A DNA stretch of 64,000 bases from an uncultured Clostridium sp. (lineage in GTDB: Bacteria; Bacillota; Clostridia; Lachnospirales; Lachnospiraceae): positions 24,335 through 88,334 of the forward strand of contig CABVBU010000008.1 in NCBI GenBank assembly GCA_902496665.1. The letters run 5' to 3'. Of the stretch, positions 45,639 to 53,864 are shown one piece after another. Below the pieces are notes generated by a model. That model searched no databases and was not told the DNA's origin. It worked only from the letters and a program-made list of their open reading frames with translations. The position numbers and the translations under genes are program-made. Numbering within the stretch: position 1 is the stretch's first letter; each line of letters begins with the position of its first letter.

Positions 45639-46505
45639 ATGGCGAATCTGGGAAACCCAAAGAATACCATAGAAATCATACAGAAATATGAATTCATGTT
45701 TCAGAAGAAGTTCGGCCAGAACTTCCTGATCGACACCCATGTACTGGAGAAGATCATCTCCGCGGCGGGAATCACAAAGAATGACTGCGTCCTTGAGATC
45801 GGACCGGGAATCGGAACCATGACCCAGTATCTGGCAGAAAATGCCGGACATGTTGTTGCTGTTGAGATCGACCGGAACCTGATCCCCATCTTAAAGGAGA
45901 CACTGGCAGATTACAACAACGTGACCGTCATCAACGAGGATATCTTAAGAGTCGATATCAAGGCACTGGCAGAGGAATACAATGGCGGAAAGCCGATCAA
46001 GGTCGTTGCGAACCTGCCGTACTATATCACGACCCCGATCATCATGGGGCTTTTTGAGAGCGGCGTGCCGATCGACAATATTACCGTCATGGTCCAGAAG
46101 GAAGTGGCAGACCGCATGAAGGAAGGTCCGGGTTCCAAGGATTACGGTGCCCTGTCTCTGGCAGTCCAGTACTACGCGGAGCCTGAGATCGTGGCGAATG
46201 TGCCGCCGAACTGCTTTATCCCACGCCCGAATGTGGGATCCGCTGTGATCCGCCTCACGAGACATAAAGAGATGCTGGTGCAGGTAAAAGACTCCGCCCT
46301 GATGTTCAAGATCATCCGCGCGTCCTTCAACCAGAGAAGAAAAACACTGCAGAACGGTCTCGGAAACGCGTCCGAACTCCCATACACAAAGGAACAGATC
46401 GCGGCTGCCATCGCAGAGATGGGACTTACCCCGACGATCCGCGGCGAGGCACTGAGTCTGGCACAGTTCGCGCAGTTGTCGGATATTCTTGGAGAGATGA
46501 AATAA
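45639..46505 (+). CDS. rsmA: 16S rRNA dimethyladenosine transferase (KsgA/RsmA)
   Basis: 288 residues. SAM-binding motif I 'VLEIGPGIGTMTQYLAE', N-terminal 'KKFGQNFLID', and the catalytic motif 'NLPYYITTPIIM' are diagnostic. C-terminal helical domain 'RASFNQRRKTLQNGLG' is also conserved. It dimethylates two adenosines at the 3' end of 16S rRNA during small-subunit assembly; loss gives kasugamycin resistance in E. coli. The 123-base gap after tatD carries no recognised gene. Confidence 0.96.
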   Translation: MANLGNPKNTIEIIQKYEFMFQKKFGQNFLIDTHVLEKIISAAGITKNDCVLEIGPGIGTMTQYLAENAGHVVAVEIDRNLIPILKETLADYNNVTVINEDILRVDIKALAEEYNGGKPIKVVANLPYYITTPIIMGLFESGVPIDNITVMVQKEVADRMKEGPGSKDYGALSLAVQYYAEPEIVANVPPNCFIPRPNVGSAVIRLTRHKEMLVQVKDSALMFKIIRASFNQRRKTLQNGLGNASELPYTKEQIAAAIAEMGLTPTIRGEALSLAQFAQLSDILGEMK

Positions 46506-46624
46506 GAAGCACGCGAATATCTGGTCATGCGGAAAAACGAGTCTGTCCGCAGCATGGACTTTGTATACAAGCCAGAGCGCTATGGTGAAGCAGAAGAATA
46601 GAATATAGGACGGGAGGAAGCATT

Positions 46625-47317
46625 ATGGGATTTACAGAACTGTCACACGCGTTTATCGCGGCAAAATATTATGTTTACCTGAAGGAAATCTTCGGTGACC
46701 GCGGCGAGGCGGCATTTTTGCATGCCACCCGGTATTACGGCGAACAGCGTGGACGCCGGATGGCACAGCGGGCGATCCGGGAAGGAAAACCTCTGACTTA
46801 TGAGACATACTGCCAGTACGGTGAGTGGGTCAACACGGAAGAGGTGAAAGCACAGGGACTCGGAAACCAGTCCGAAACGACAAGCTTAAGCCCGGACTTT
46901 CAGATCCACATTCATGTCTGTCCGTGGCACACCCAGTTTAAGAATATGGGACTCCCGGAAGCGGGGCTTCTCTATTGTAAGGACCTGGATGCGTCCATTT
47001 CCCGAGGTTTCAACCCGGAGATTCGCTATGAGGTCTCCCAGACACTTCACGACCATGATTATTGTATACAGACGATCCGGAACGCCGGTCTGACGCCGGA
47101 GTCCAATATGGCAAAAAATCCGGCAGGCCTCAGATCTTTCGAGTACCACTGCGCCCATTCCTACTGGGCATACCGGGAAGTCTGTGAGGCAATCTTCGGG
47201 GAAGAGGGGAAACAGATCGCAGAAAAGGTTCTTGCTGATTTTGCGGCAGAGTATGGAAACGGGATGGCTGAAACATTGAACAGGTATGAGGGAACCGATT
47301 TCAATGTTGCCGATTAA
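46625..47317 (+). CDS. ATC-hydrolase-like protein
   Basis: 230 residues of the L-2-amino-thiazoline-4-carboxylate hydrolase family. The C-terminal part carries 'IHIHVCPWHTQFKNMG', 'LLYCKDLDASISRGFNPE' and 'CAHSYW', with the conserved Cys and His. In Pseudomonas the enzyme opens 2-amino-thiazoline-4-carboxylate to S-carbamoyl-cysteine. Most Clostridia members are untested and may have other roles. GGGAGG precedes ATG 46625. It lies 24 bases upstream of a MATE exporter, so the two probably share a transcript. Confidence 0.75.
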   Translation: MGFTELSHAFIAAKYYVYLKEIFGDRGEAAFLHATRYYGEQRGRRMAQRAIREGKPLTYETYCQYGEWVNTEEVKAQGLGNQSETTSLSPDFQIHIHVCPWHTQFKNMGLPEAGLLYCKDLDASISRGFNPEIRYEVSQTLHDHDYCIQTIRNAGLTPESNMAKNPAGLRSFEYHCAHSYWAYREVCEAIFGEEGKQIAEKVLADFAAEYGNGMAETLNRYEGTDFNVAD

Positions 47318-47341
47318 AACTATTTTGAGGGGTTATATACG

Positions 47342-48655
47342 ATGAAACAGATCAACATGCTGGAATCGCCGGTCCGCCAGGTGTTTTTTCATTATCTGGT
47401 GCCGTCGATCAGTGCGACACTTGTAACGTCCATCTATATTCTGGCGGACACGATGATGATTGGACGCGGAGTCGGTGGTTCCGGTATTGCGGCGATGAAT
47501 ATTTTACTGCCGCTCTACAACACATATTTCGGGATCGGAATGATGTGCGGAGTCGGCGGCAGCGTTCTCTTTGGGTTTTCCAGAGGACGCGGCGATGAAA
47601 AACGCGCCAGAAGCTATTTTACAGCGGCGCTCTGTGTGGTGCTTGCTCTGGCAGCAGTCTTTCTGATATTGGGAAGAATCTTTTTCAACCCTCTGATTAC
47701 TTTTATGGGAAATACCCCACTCTTAAATGAATACACCGTGCCTTACGGAACTGTGCTCACAACAGCGGCCCCCATGTTTGCCCTGTCTTCATTCCTTCAG
47801 GCATTTGTCCGAAACGATGGTGCGCCGAAGCTTGCCATGGCGGGCGTGATCAGCGGAGGTGTCACCAATGTGATCCTGGATTATGTATACATTTTTATCA
47901 TGAAATGGGGAATGGGAGGTGCGGCGTTGGCGACGGCCACCGGAACTACACTCACGGTGCTGATCCTCGCAAGCCATTTTTTTTCGAAAGATAACCACTT
48001 GAAGCTGGAATTTAGCGATGTGTGGAGACGGGTGCCGGAGGTACTCGGAAATGGGCTCGCCAGCTTTATTCTGGAGATTTCCAACGGCTTCGTGATGCTG
48101 TTGTTTAATCGCCAGCTCCTCGCTTACGTGGGAGAGATGGGAATCACGGTCTATGGAATCATCACGAACACCGCGCTTGTGGCATCGTCCATTTCCAACG
48201 GTATCGCTCAGGCAGTACAGCCGCTGCTCTCCGCGAACTTTGGCGCGGGAAATCTGAAGAGAGTCGGCGAAGCGAGAAAGCTGGGGGTTCGGACCGGATT
48301 TGCCGCAGGCTTCATATTCACTGTGATCGGCATGCTGATTCCGGTACAGTTGTCCTATCTGTTTCTGGACCCGACACCGGAGATCCTCACAATGGCGGTT
48401 CCGGCGATCCGGCTGTATTTCATCTGCTTCTTAGTCAGCGAGTGGAACATCATCAGCGGAATGTATTTCCAGTCTACTGTGAGACCGCGGTTCTCTTTAA
48501 CGATCACACTGCTCCGCGGCGTGATCTTAAACAGCGTGTTCGTATTCCTTCTTCCGGCACTCTTTGGTGTAGACGGAATCTGGCTTACGGTGACTGTATC
48601 AGAATTTATCACGGCGGGCGTTGCGTTTGTGCTTATGAAAAGGGAAAAACATTAA
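47342..48655 (+). CDS. MATE-family multidrug/solute exporter (1)
   Basis: 437 residues, twelve predicted helices in two homologous halves. MATE signatures: 'YILADTMMIGRGVGGSGIAA' and 'AQAVQPLLSANFGAGNLKR'. It probably couples export to Na+ or H+. Weak ribosome site (GAGGGG). The nearest co-transcribed gene encodes an ATC-hydrolase-like protein, suggesting a sulfur-containing substrate, but this is inference. Confidence 0.88.
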   Translation: MKQINMLESPVRQVFFHYLVPSISATLVTSIYILADTMMIGRGVGGSGIAAMNILLPLYNTYFGIGMMCGVGGSVLFGFSRGRGDEKRARSYFTAALCVVLALAAVFLILGRIFFNPLITFMGNTPLLNEYTVPYGTVLTTAAPMFALSSFLQAFVRNDGAPKLAMAGVISGGVTNVILDYVYIFIMKWGMGGAALATATGTTLTVLILASHFFSKDNHLKLEFSDVWRRVPEVLGNGLASFILEISNGFVMLLFNRQLLAYVGEMGITVYGIITNTALVASSISNGIAQAVQPLLSANFGAGNLKRVGEARKLGVRTGFAAGFIFTVIGMLIPVQLSYLFLDPTPEILTMAVPAIRLYFICFLVSEWNIISGMYFQSTVRPRFSLTITLLRGVILNSVFVFLLPALFGVDGIWLTVTVSEFITAGVAFVLMKREKH

Positions 48656-48673
48656 TATATTAAAAAATATGTA

Positions 48674-48731
48674 AACAACGGACTCAGGGATCTTTGAGAA
48701 AAAGGATTTCGGATTCCGTTGTTTCTTTTTT
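48674..48731 (+). terminator. Terminator after the ATC-hydrolase/MATE pair
   Basis: AACAACGGA pairs with TCCGTTGTT across a 32-base loop with internal pairing, followed by TCTTTTTT. Confidence 0.7.
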
Positions 48732-48822
48732 CGCTGCCGCGGCCCCAGAAGAACCTGCCGGTGGCAGGTTTTGCAGGTGTATCTGGAAGAAACAGGAGAC
48801 AAATTCGTTAAACTTATTTCAA

Positions 48823-48851
48823 TTGACACTATAACAGCCTATTGGTAAAAT
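48823..48851 (+). promoter_or_regulatory. Predicted promoter of ddh
   Basis: TTGACA (48823-48828) and TAAAAT (48846-48851), 17-base spacer; ATG follows at 48894. Confidence 0.75.
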
Positions 48852-48893
48852 GAAGACAGCGACACTAAATTAAAGAAAGAAGAGGAGAACAAT

Positions 48894-49880
48894 ATGACGA
48901 TCAGAATCGGAATTATGGGTTATGGAAATCTTGGATGCGGCGTTGAGTGCGCCATCAAACAGAATCCGGATATGGAGCTTGCGGCAGTATTTACAAGAAG
49001 AGATCCGAAAAATGTAAGGATCCTGACCGAAGGCGCAAAGGTTTACCATGCGGATGAAGCGAAACATATGACAGATAAGATCGATGTTCTGATCCTTTGC
49101 GGCGGAAGTGCGACAGATCTTCCGGTGCAGACACCGGAGTATGCGAAATATTTCACCGTAGTGGACAGCTTTGACACACACGCGAGAATTCCTGAGCATT
49201 TTGCAGCTGTCGATGCAGCGGCAAAGGAAGCAGGAAATGTAGCAGTGATCTCCGCAGGCTGGGATCCGGGTATGTTCTCCTTAAATCGTGTATACGCAAA
49301 TGCGATTCTCCCGGATGGTAAAGACTATACATTCTGGGGCAAGGGCGTAAGCCAGGGACATTCCGATGCGATCCGCCGCATTGATGGCGTGAAGGACGCA
49401 AGACAGTATACAGTCCCGATTGAGAGCGTACTGGAGAGAATCAGAAACGGCGAGACTCCGGAACTCACAACAAGAGAGAAACACACAAGAGAATGCTATG
49501 TTGTTGCCGAAGAGGGTGCTGATCTTGCACGCATCGAAAAAGAGATCGTAACGATGCCGAACTACTTCTCTGACTATGATACAACAGTTCATTTCATCAG
49601 CGAGGAAGAAATGAAGCGCGACCATTCCACGCTTCCGCACGGCGGTTTCGTGATCAGAAACGGAAAGACCGGATGGAATCAGGAGAACACACATGTGATC
49701 GAGTATCGTCTGAAACTGGATTCCAACCCGGAGTTCACTTCTTCCGTGATCGTTTGCTGTGCCCGCGCTGCAGTCCGCATGAAGCAGGAGGGAATGAGCG
49801 GATGCAAGACCATTCTTGATATTCCGCCGGCATACCTTTCCGCAAAGAGCGGCGAGGAACTCAGAAAGAATCTCCTGTAA
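48894..49880 (+). CDS. ddh: meso-Diaminopimelate D-dehydrogenase
   Basis: 328 residues. Rossmann NADPH site 'RIGIMGYGNLGCGVE' at the N-terminus, 'CGGSATDLPVQTPEYAKYF' and 'VVDSFDTHARIPEHF', 'ISAGWDPGMFSLNRVYANA' are diagnostic of Ddh. It makes meso-diaminopimelate from tetrahydrodipicolinate in one step, feeding both lysine synthesis and peptidoglycan. Found in Lachnospiraceae in place of, or besides, the succinylase or acetylase routes. Strong promoter and AGAGGAGAAC ribosome site. Reads alone. Confidence 0.95.
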   Translation: MTIRIGIMGYGNLGCGVECAIKQNPDMELAAVFTRRDPKNVRILTEGAKVYHADEAKHMTDKIDVLILCGGSATDLPVQTPEYAKYFTVVDSFDTHARIPEHFAAVDAAAKEAGNVAVISAGWDPGMFSLNRVYANAILPDGKDYTFWGKGVSQGHSDAIRRIDGVKDARQYTVPIESVLERIRNGETPELTTREKHTRECYVVAEEGADLARIEKEIVTMPNYFSDYDTTVHFISEEEMKRDHSTLPHGGFVIRNGKTGWNQENTHVIEYRLKLDSNPEFTSSVIVCCARAAVRMKQEGMSGCKTILDIPPAYLSAKSGEELRKNLL

Positions 49881-49930
49881 TCATAAAAAGAACCTTTAAA
49901 GGCGGCGAAAAAGTCTGCCTTTGATCAATC

Positions 49931-49977
49931 ATACCTCCGCCCTGTGTCCGCAGCCGACAGATGCAGGGCGGAAGTAT
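49931..49977. repeat. Strong inverted repeat after ddh
   Basis: ATACCTCCGCCCTG pairs with CAGGGCGGAAGTAT with one mismatch. There is no T-run. It may be a termination or processing hairpin. Confidence 0.55.
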
Positions 49978-50048
49978 CAATCGCCATGCATTCAGAGAAG
50001 ATTGCAACCGGGCTCCGGTGCATGGCGGATTTTGTAGAGGGTGAAGAT

Positions 50049-51425
50049 ATGACACTTAAGAAGAATCATCCGGCAGGCTACAACGGGATCACGGACGGCG
50101 TGATCTGGCAGCAGCTCCTGCTCTTTTTCTTCCCAATCCTGTTTGGAACATTTTTCCAGCAGCTTTACAACACGGCGGATGCCATGATTGTTGGAAAGTT
50201 TGTGGGAAAAGAGGCACTTTCTGCAGTAGGCGGTACGACGGGAACACTGATCAACCTGCTGGTTGGCTTCTTCGTCGGAATGTCCTCCGGCGCAGCTGTC
50301 GTTGTATCCCAGTTCTACGGGGCGAAAGAAGAGCAGCAGGTGCGCAAATCGGTCCACACAGCGTTCTGTCTGGCACTGGCCGGCGGTGTGGCACTCTTAG
50401 TGATCGGTGAGATCTTCACTCCGGCTGCGATCCGGGCCATGGGTGCCCCCGAAGAGATCCTTGGATATTCTGTGACATACCTCAGAATCTATTTTCTGGG
50501 TATCATCGGAAACCTGGTCTACAACATGGGCGCAGCGATCCTGCGCGCGGTGGGCGATTCGAAGAAGCCGCTGTATTTCCTGATCGCGAGCTGCCTGACG
50601 AATATTGTCCTGGACCTGCTCTTCGTTGTCTGTCTGCACCTGGAAGTTGCCGGTGCGGCGCTTGCAACGATCATGTCCCAGCTCTTATCGGCAGCGCTGG
50701 TTATGGTAACGTTGATCCGGACGAAGGAGTCTTACCGGTTTAGCCTGAAAGAACTTCGGGTGGAACCGATGCTTTTAAAAAAGATTATAAAGATCGGTCT
50801 CCCGGCAGGACTGCAGTCCATGATGTACTCGATTTCCAACATCCTGATCCAGGCAAATATCAACGGATATGGAACGAACACGATTGCATCCTGGGCAGTT
50901 TATGGAAAGATTGACGGTATCTTCTGGATGACCATGGATGCCATGGGAATTTCTGTGACGACTTTTGCGGGACAGAACTTCGGTGCAGGAAAGATCAAAC
51001 GTCTGAAAAAGGGCACCTATGTGGGGCTTTTCATGTCGACGATCATTACGGCAGCACTTGGTGTATTTATGTTTACGGCAGGTCCGGTACTCATCAGTCT
51101 CTTTACCAACGATGTGGATGTCATGGAGGAGAGCATGAGCATTATCCGCTTCCTAGTGCCGTTCTGGTTCTGCTACATCTGCGTCAACGTATATCCGTGT
51201 ACGCTGCGCGGCGTGGGCGATGCCCTGATGCCGATGCTGATCATCTGTGTCGGAACCTGTATCCTGCGTGTGCTCTGGGTATTCGGCGCGGGCGCGGTCC
51301 ATCCGGGGCTGTATACAACGCTGACGAGTTATCCGTTAAGCTGGAGCATCACTTCGCTGGCATTCCTGGTATATTATTACCGGTTTAGTGCGATGAGAAA
51401 GTTAAATAAACTGATTGAAGAATAG
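50049..51425 (+). CDS. MATE-family exporter (2)
   Basis: 458 residues, twelve predicted helices. 'QQLYNTADAMIVGKFVGKEA' and 'VTTFAGQNFGAGKIKRLKKG' are clear MATE signatures. ATG 50049 follows GAGGGTGAAG. A longer frame back to 49944 reads through the hairpin region and is unlikely. Downstream is the degenerate copy of the 52-base repeat. Substrate unknown. Confidence 0.88.
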   Translation: MTLKKNHPAGYNGITDGVIWQQLLLFFFPILFGTFFQQLYNTADAMIVGKFVGKEALSAVGGTTGTLINLLVGFFVGMSSGAAVVVSQFYGAKEEQQVRKSVHTAFCLALAGGVALLVIGEIFTPAAIRAMGAPEEILGYSVTYLRIYFLGIIGNLVYNMGAAILRAVGDSKKPLYFLIASCLTNIVLDLLFVVCLHLEVAGAALATIMSQLLSAALVMVTLIRTKESYRFSLKELRVEPMLLKKIIKIGLPAGLQSMMYSISNILIQANINGYGTNTIASWAVYGKIDGIFWMTMDAMGISVTTFAGQNFGAGKIKRLKKGTYVGLFMSTIITAALGVFMFTAGPVLISLFTNDVDVMEESMSIIRFLVPFWFCYICVNVYPCTLRGVGDALMPMLIICVGTCILRVLWVFGAGAVHPGLYTTLTSYPLSWSITSLAFLVYYYRFSAMRKLNKLIEE

Positions 51426-51428
51426 GCA

Positions 51429-51473
51429 TAACTGTTCGGCAGGTCTGTGAACTTATTGTGCTGGCCTGCTGAA
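51429..51473. repeat. 52-base hairpin repeat, degenerate copy 3
   Basis: It begins TAACTGTTCGGCAGGTCTG like copies 1 and 2, but the loop is diverged. Here TTCGGCAGGTC can pair with GGCCTGCTGAA, so the hairpin is kept with a different arm. It lies between the MATE (2) gene and the LRR gene. Confidence 0.6.
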
Positions 51474-51483
51474 TAATTATAAT
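51456..51483 (+). promoter_or_regulatory. Possible promoter of the LRR-VWA-MoxR genes, inside the repeat
   Basis: TTGTGC (51456-51461) and TATAAT (51478-51483), 16-base spacer. The RNA would start about nine bases before the ATG at 51499, where no ribosome site is seen. Confidence 0.45.
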
Positions 51484-51498
51484 AAGTGTAACTAAAAT

Positions 51499-52479
51499 AT
51501 GGATGTTCAATTTGAATTTAAAGAGAAAAATGGGGGCGCTTGTGTGACAAAGCTTTTGGCACCAGGCGCCGTCTGCGTGGTACCGGAAAGTCTGGGCGGA
51601 CTCCCGGTGACAGAGCTGGCAGACAAGGTATTTTCGGGGAGCACGGTGGAGAAAGTCTATCTCCCGCGGACACTCACCCGGATCGGAAGATATGAATTTT
51701 ATGGATGTGAGAAGCTTCAGGAGATCCATTTTTATGGGGCGCTCCGGGAAGTCGGCGGCGGTGTGTTTACGGGCTGCCGGAATATCAGGAGTCTGACTGT
51801 GCATATGGGGGTGGATGAAGAGTCGGCGCTCAGGGATTTCGTGACGGAGATCAATGAGAGAGTCACAGTGCATGTGTTTATACAGGGCGGACAAAATCGA
51901 ATGCAGAACGAGAGAGATACGGATTCTGAACGAACAGCGCTGACTTTAAGTGCTTTTGAGGAAGAGAACGGGGAGACAGAGACTGCGCGTGTGATCTTCC
52001 CGGAATACTACGACGAGGCGGTGGAAAATACGCCCGCCAGGATCACGGTATCCAATATCCACGGTGCAGGGCAGAAGTACCGCTACTGTTTTGAGGGACG
52101 AAAATTCCGATTTGACAGGTATGATAAACTGTTTGTGTATGAAAAAGCAGAGGAATCGGTTCTCATGGCATCGAAGATCGCGGTGACCCGGCTGCAGTAT
52201 CCGAAAGGACTGTGGGAGAGCGCGAAAAAGGAATATGAAAAGTTTCTTATGGAGAATCTTTATGAGGTACTTCTCGGAAATCTTGAGGACCTGGAGACCA
52301 TAAAATGGATTGCGGGACAGTATTTAACACCGGAAAAGAATCCGCTGACGGCGGATAAGATGTCGGGGCTGATCACGGAGATCTCGAAAAAGCATCTGCC
52401 GGAGCTTTCGGGGATGTTTATGGAGATCCAGAGGAAGAAGTTTGGCGTAAAGAAGAAAAAGTTTGATTTTGATTTGTGA
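51499..52479 (+). CDS. Leucine-rich-repeat (BspA-like) protein with C-terminal helical region
   Basis: 326 residues, no signal peptide, so cytoplasmic. Residues about 25-105 are BspA-type LRR_5 repeats ('VEKVYLPRTLTRIGRYEFYG', 'KLQEIHFYGALREVGGGVFT'). The second part (140-326) is charged and helical with no recognised domain. The ATG has no ribosome site and probably uses a very short leader. It overlaps the ribosome site of the VWA gene and precedes a MoxR ATPase, so it is likely an accessory or substrate-binding partner of that machine. Confidence 0.7.
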   Translation: MDVQFEFKEKNGGACVTKLLAPGAVCVVPESLGGLPVTELADKVFSGSTVEKVYLPRTLTRIGRYEFYGCEKLQEIHFYGALREVGGGVFTGCRNIRSLTVHMGVDEESALRDFVTEINERVTVHVFIQGGQNRMQNERDTDSERTALTLSAFEEENGETETARVIFPEYYDEAVENTPARITVSNIHGAGQKYRYCFEGRKFRFDRYDKLFVYEKAEESVLMASKIAVTRLQYPKGLWESAKKEYEKFLMENLYEVLLGNLEDLETIKWIAGQYLTPEKNPLTADKMSGLITEISKKHLPELSGMFMEIQRKKFGVKKKKFDFDL

Positions 52480-52496
52480 GGAGGTCAGAAATCGTC

Positions 52497-53861
52497 ATGA
52501 GAGAAGATGCGGCATGGTCGCCGATCCTGAGAGAGCAGGGCGCGCTGGAAGAATTGGCGGCGATCGGCGTTGAGATCATACGGAACGCGAGGAATGAGCT
52601 GTACCTTTCCATGCGGTTTCTCGACGTGGCCTTAAATGGCCTGTTCCCGGTGGCGGACAGCAGCATAAAGGGAATCGGAACGGACGGAACTTTATTATCA
52701 TTTGAGACGGGATACATCTGCGGCTGGTACCGGAGAAATCCTGTTTATGTAAACCGCATGATCCTGCACGAGACCTTCCATTGTCTCTTTGTTCACCCAT
52801 GGTCGAGAAAAAAGCGGACGGAGGAATACTGGAATCTGGCATGCGATATCGCCGTAGAGTCCCTGATCGACGGGATCCACAAGCCTTGCGTCCATCTGCC
52901 AATGTCCCCGGTGCGGGCGGAATTCTACGGACGGCTGCAGAAAAAGATCAAGGTATTGAACGCGGAGAGTATCTATCACGCCATGCAGGGGATGGAGCTT
53001 TCTGAGATCGAATATGAGCGGCTCTGCCGGGAATTCTGCCGGGATGATCATTCCAGATGGGAGAAAGAGGACGAGAAGAAGTCCCCGAATCCCAACCGGA
53101 ACCGAAAAAATGACTGGGATGACAAGCGGGAGAAGATGCAGGCGGAGATGGAGGCATTTTCCAACGAGGCGGCGGATGACTCCAAGGAGCTGATGGACCA
53201 ACTGGCGGTGGAGAACCGGGAGCGGTACGATTACCGGAAATTTTTGCAGAAATTTTCGGTGCTGAAGGAGACAGTCCAGATCGATCCGGATGCGTTCGAC
53301 TATGTATTTTACAATTATGGCATGCAGTTATACGGAAATATGCCGTTGATCGAGCCCCTTGAGACGAAGGAAGTCCGGCGGATCGAGGATTTTGTGGTCG
53401 TCATCGACACTTCGATGTCATGTTCCGGGGAGCTGGTGAAGAAATTCCTGGAGGAGACTTACGGGGTGCTGGCTCAGTCGGAGAGCTTCTTTAAGAAGGT
53501 CAATATCCACATTTTGCAGTGCGACGATAAAGTACGGCAGGATGTGAAGATCGAGAGCGAGGAGGACCTTCGGAATTACATGGACCACATGGAGCTCCAT
53601 GGCATGGGCGGGACGGATTTCCGCCCGGCATTCCTGCATGTGGACCAGATGATCAAGGCAGGAAAATTCAGCAGGTTGCGGGGACTCCTCTATTTTACGG
53701 ACGGATACGGGACATTCCCGGTGAAAATGCCGCCCTACGACACGGCATTCGTGTTTATGCGGGACAATTATACCGACGCGGACGTTCCACCCTGGGCGAT
53801 GAAGGTGATTCTGGACCCGGAGTCGATGGAAAATGTCGGAAAAGTGTTGGATGGGAGATAA
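52497..53861 (+). CDS. VWA-like protein with metallopeptidase-type N-terminus (DUF2201-like)
   Basis: 454 residues. The N-terminal half contains HETFH (residues 91-95), the HExxH zinc motif of the putative metallopeptidase domain, with 'YWNLACDIAVESLID' downstream. The middle (180-240) is highly charged. The C-terminal VWA-like domain starts at 'DFVVVIDTSMSCSGEL', where Asp304-Ser306-Ser308 form a MIDAS, and 'GMGGTDFRPAF' supplies the Thr. ATG 52497 has AGGAGG twelve bases upstream. MoxR ATPases act with VWA proteins as chaperone pairs; the ATPase gene follows three bases later. Confidence 0.82.
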   Translation: MREDAAWSPILREQGALEELAAIGVEIIRNARNELYLSMRFLDVALNGLFPVADSSIKGIGTDGTLLSFETGYICGWYRRNPVYVNRMILHETFHCLFVHPWSRKKRTEEYWNLACDIAVESLIDGIHKPCVHLPMSPVRAEFYGRLQKKIKVLNAESIYHAMQGMELSEIEYERLCREFCRDDHSRWEKEDEKKSPNPNRNRKNDWDDKREKMQAEMEAFSNEAADDSKELMDQLAVENRERYDYRKFLQKFSVLKETVQIDPDAFDYVFYNYGMQLYGNMPLIEPLETKEVRRIEDFVVVIDTSMSCSGELVKKFLEETYGVLAQSESFFKKVNIHILQCDDKVRQDVKIESEEDLRNYMDHMELHGMGGTDFRPAFLHVDQMIKAGKFSRLRGLLYFTDGYGTFPVKMPPYDTAFVFMRDNYTDADVPPWAMKVILDPESMENVGKVLDGR

Positions 53862-53864
53862 AAA

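Noticed and set aside
45564..46570. Recurring TTGTATACAA in two intergenic regions as a possible operator
   Set aside because: The same TGTATACA word is frequent inside coding regions here as Val/Cys-Tyr-Thr codons, so it is not distinctive.
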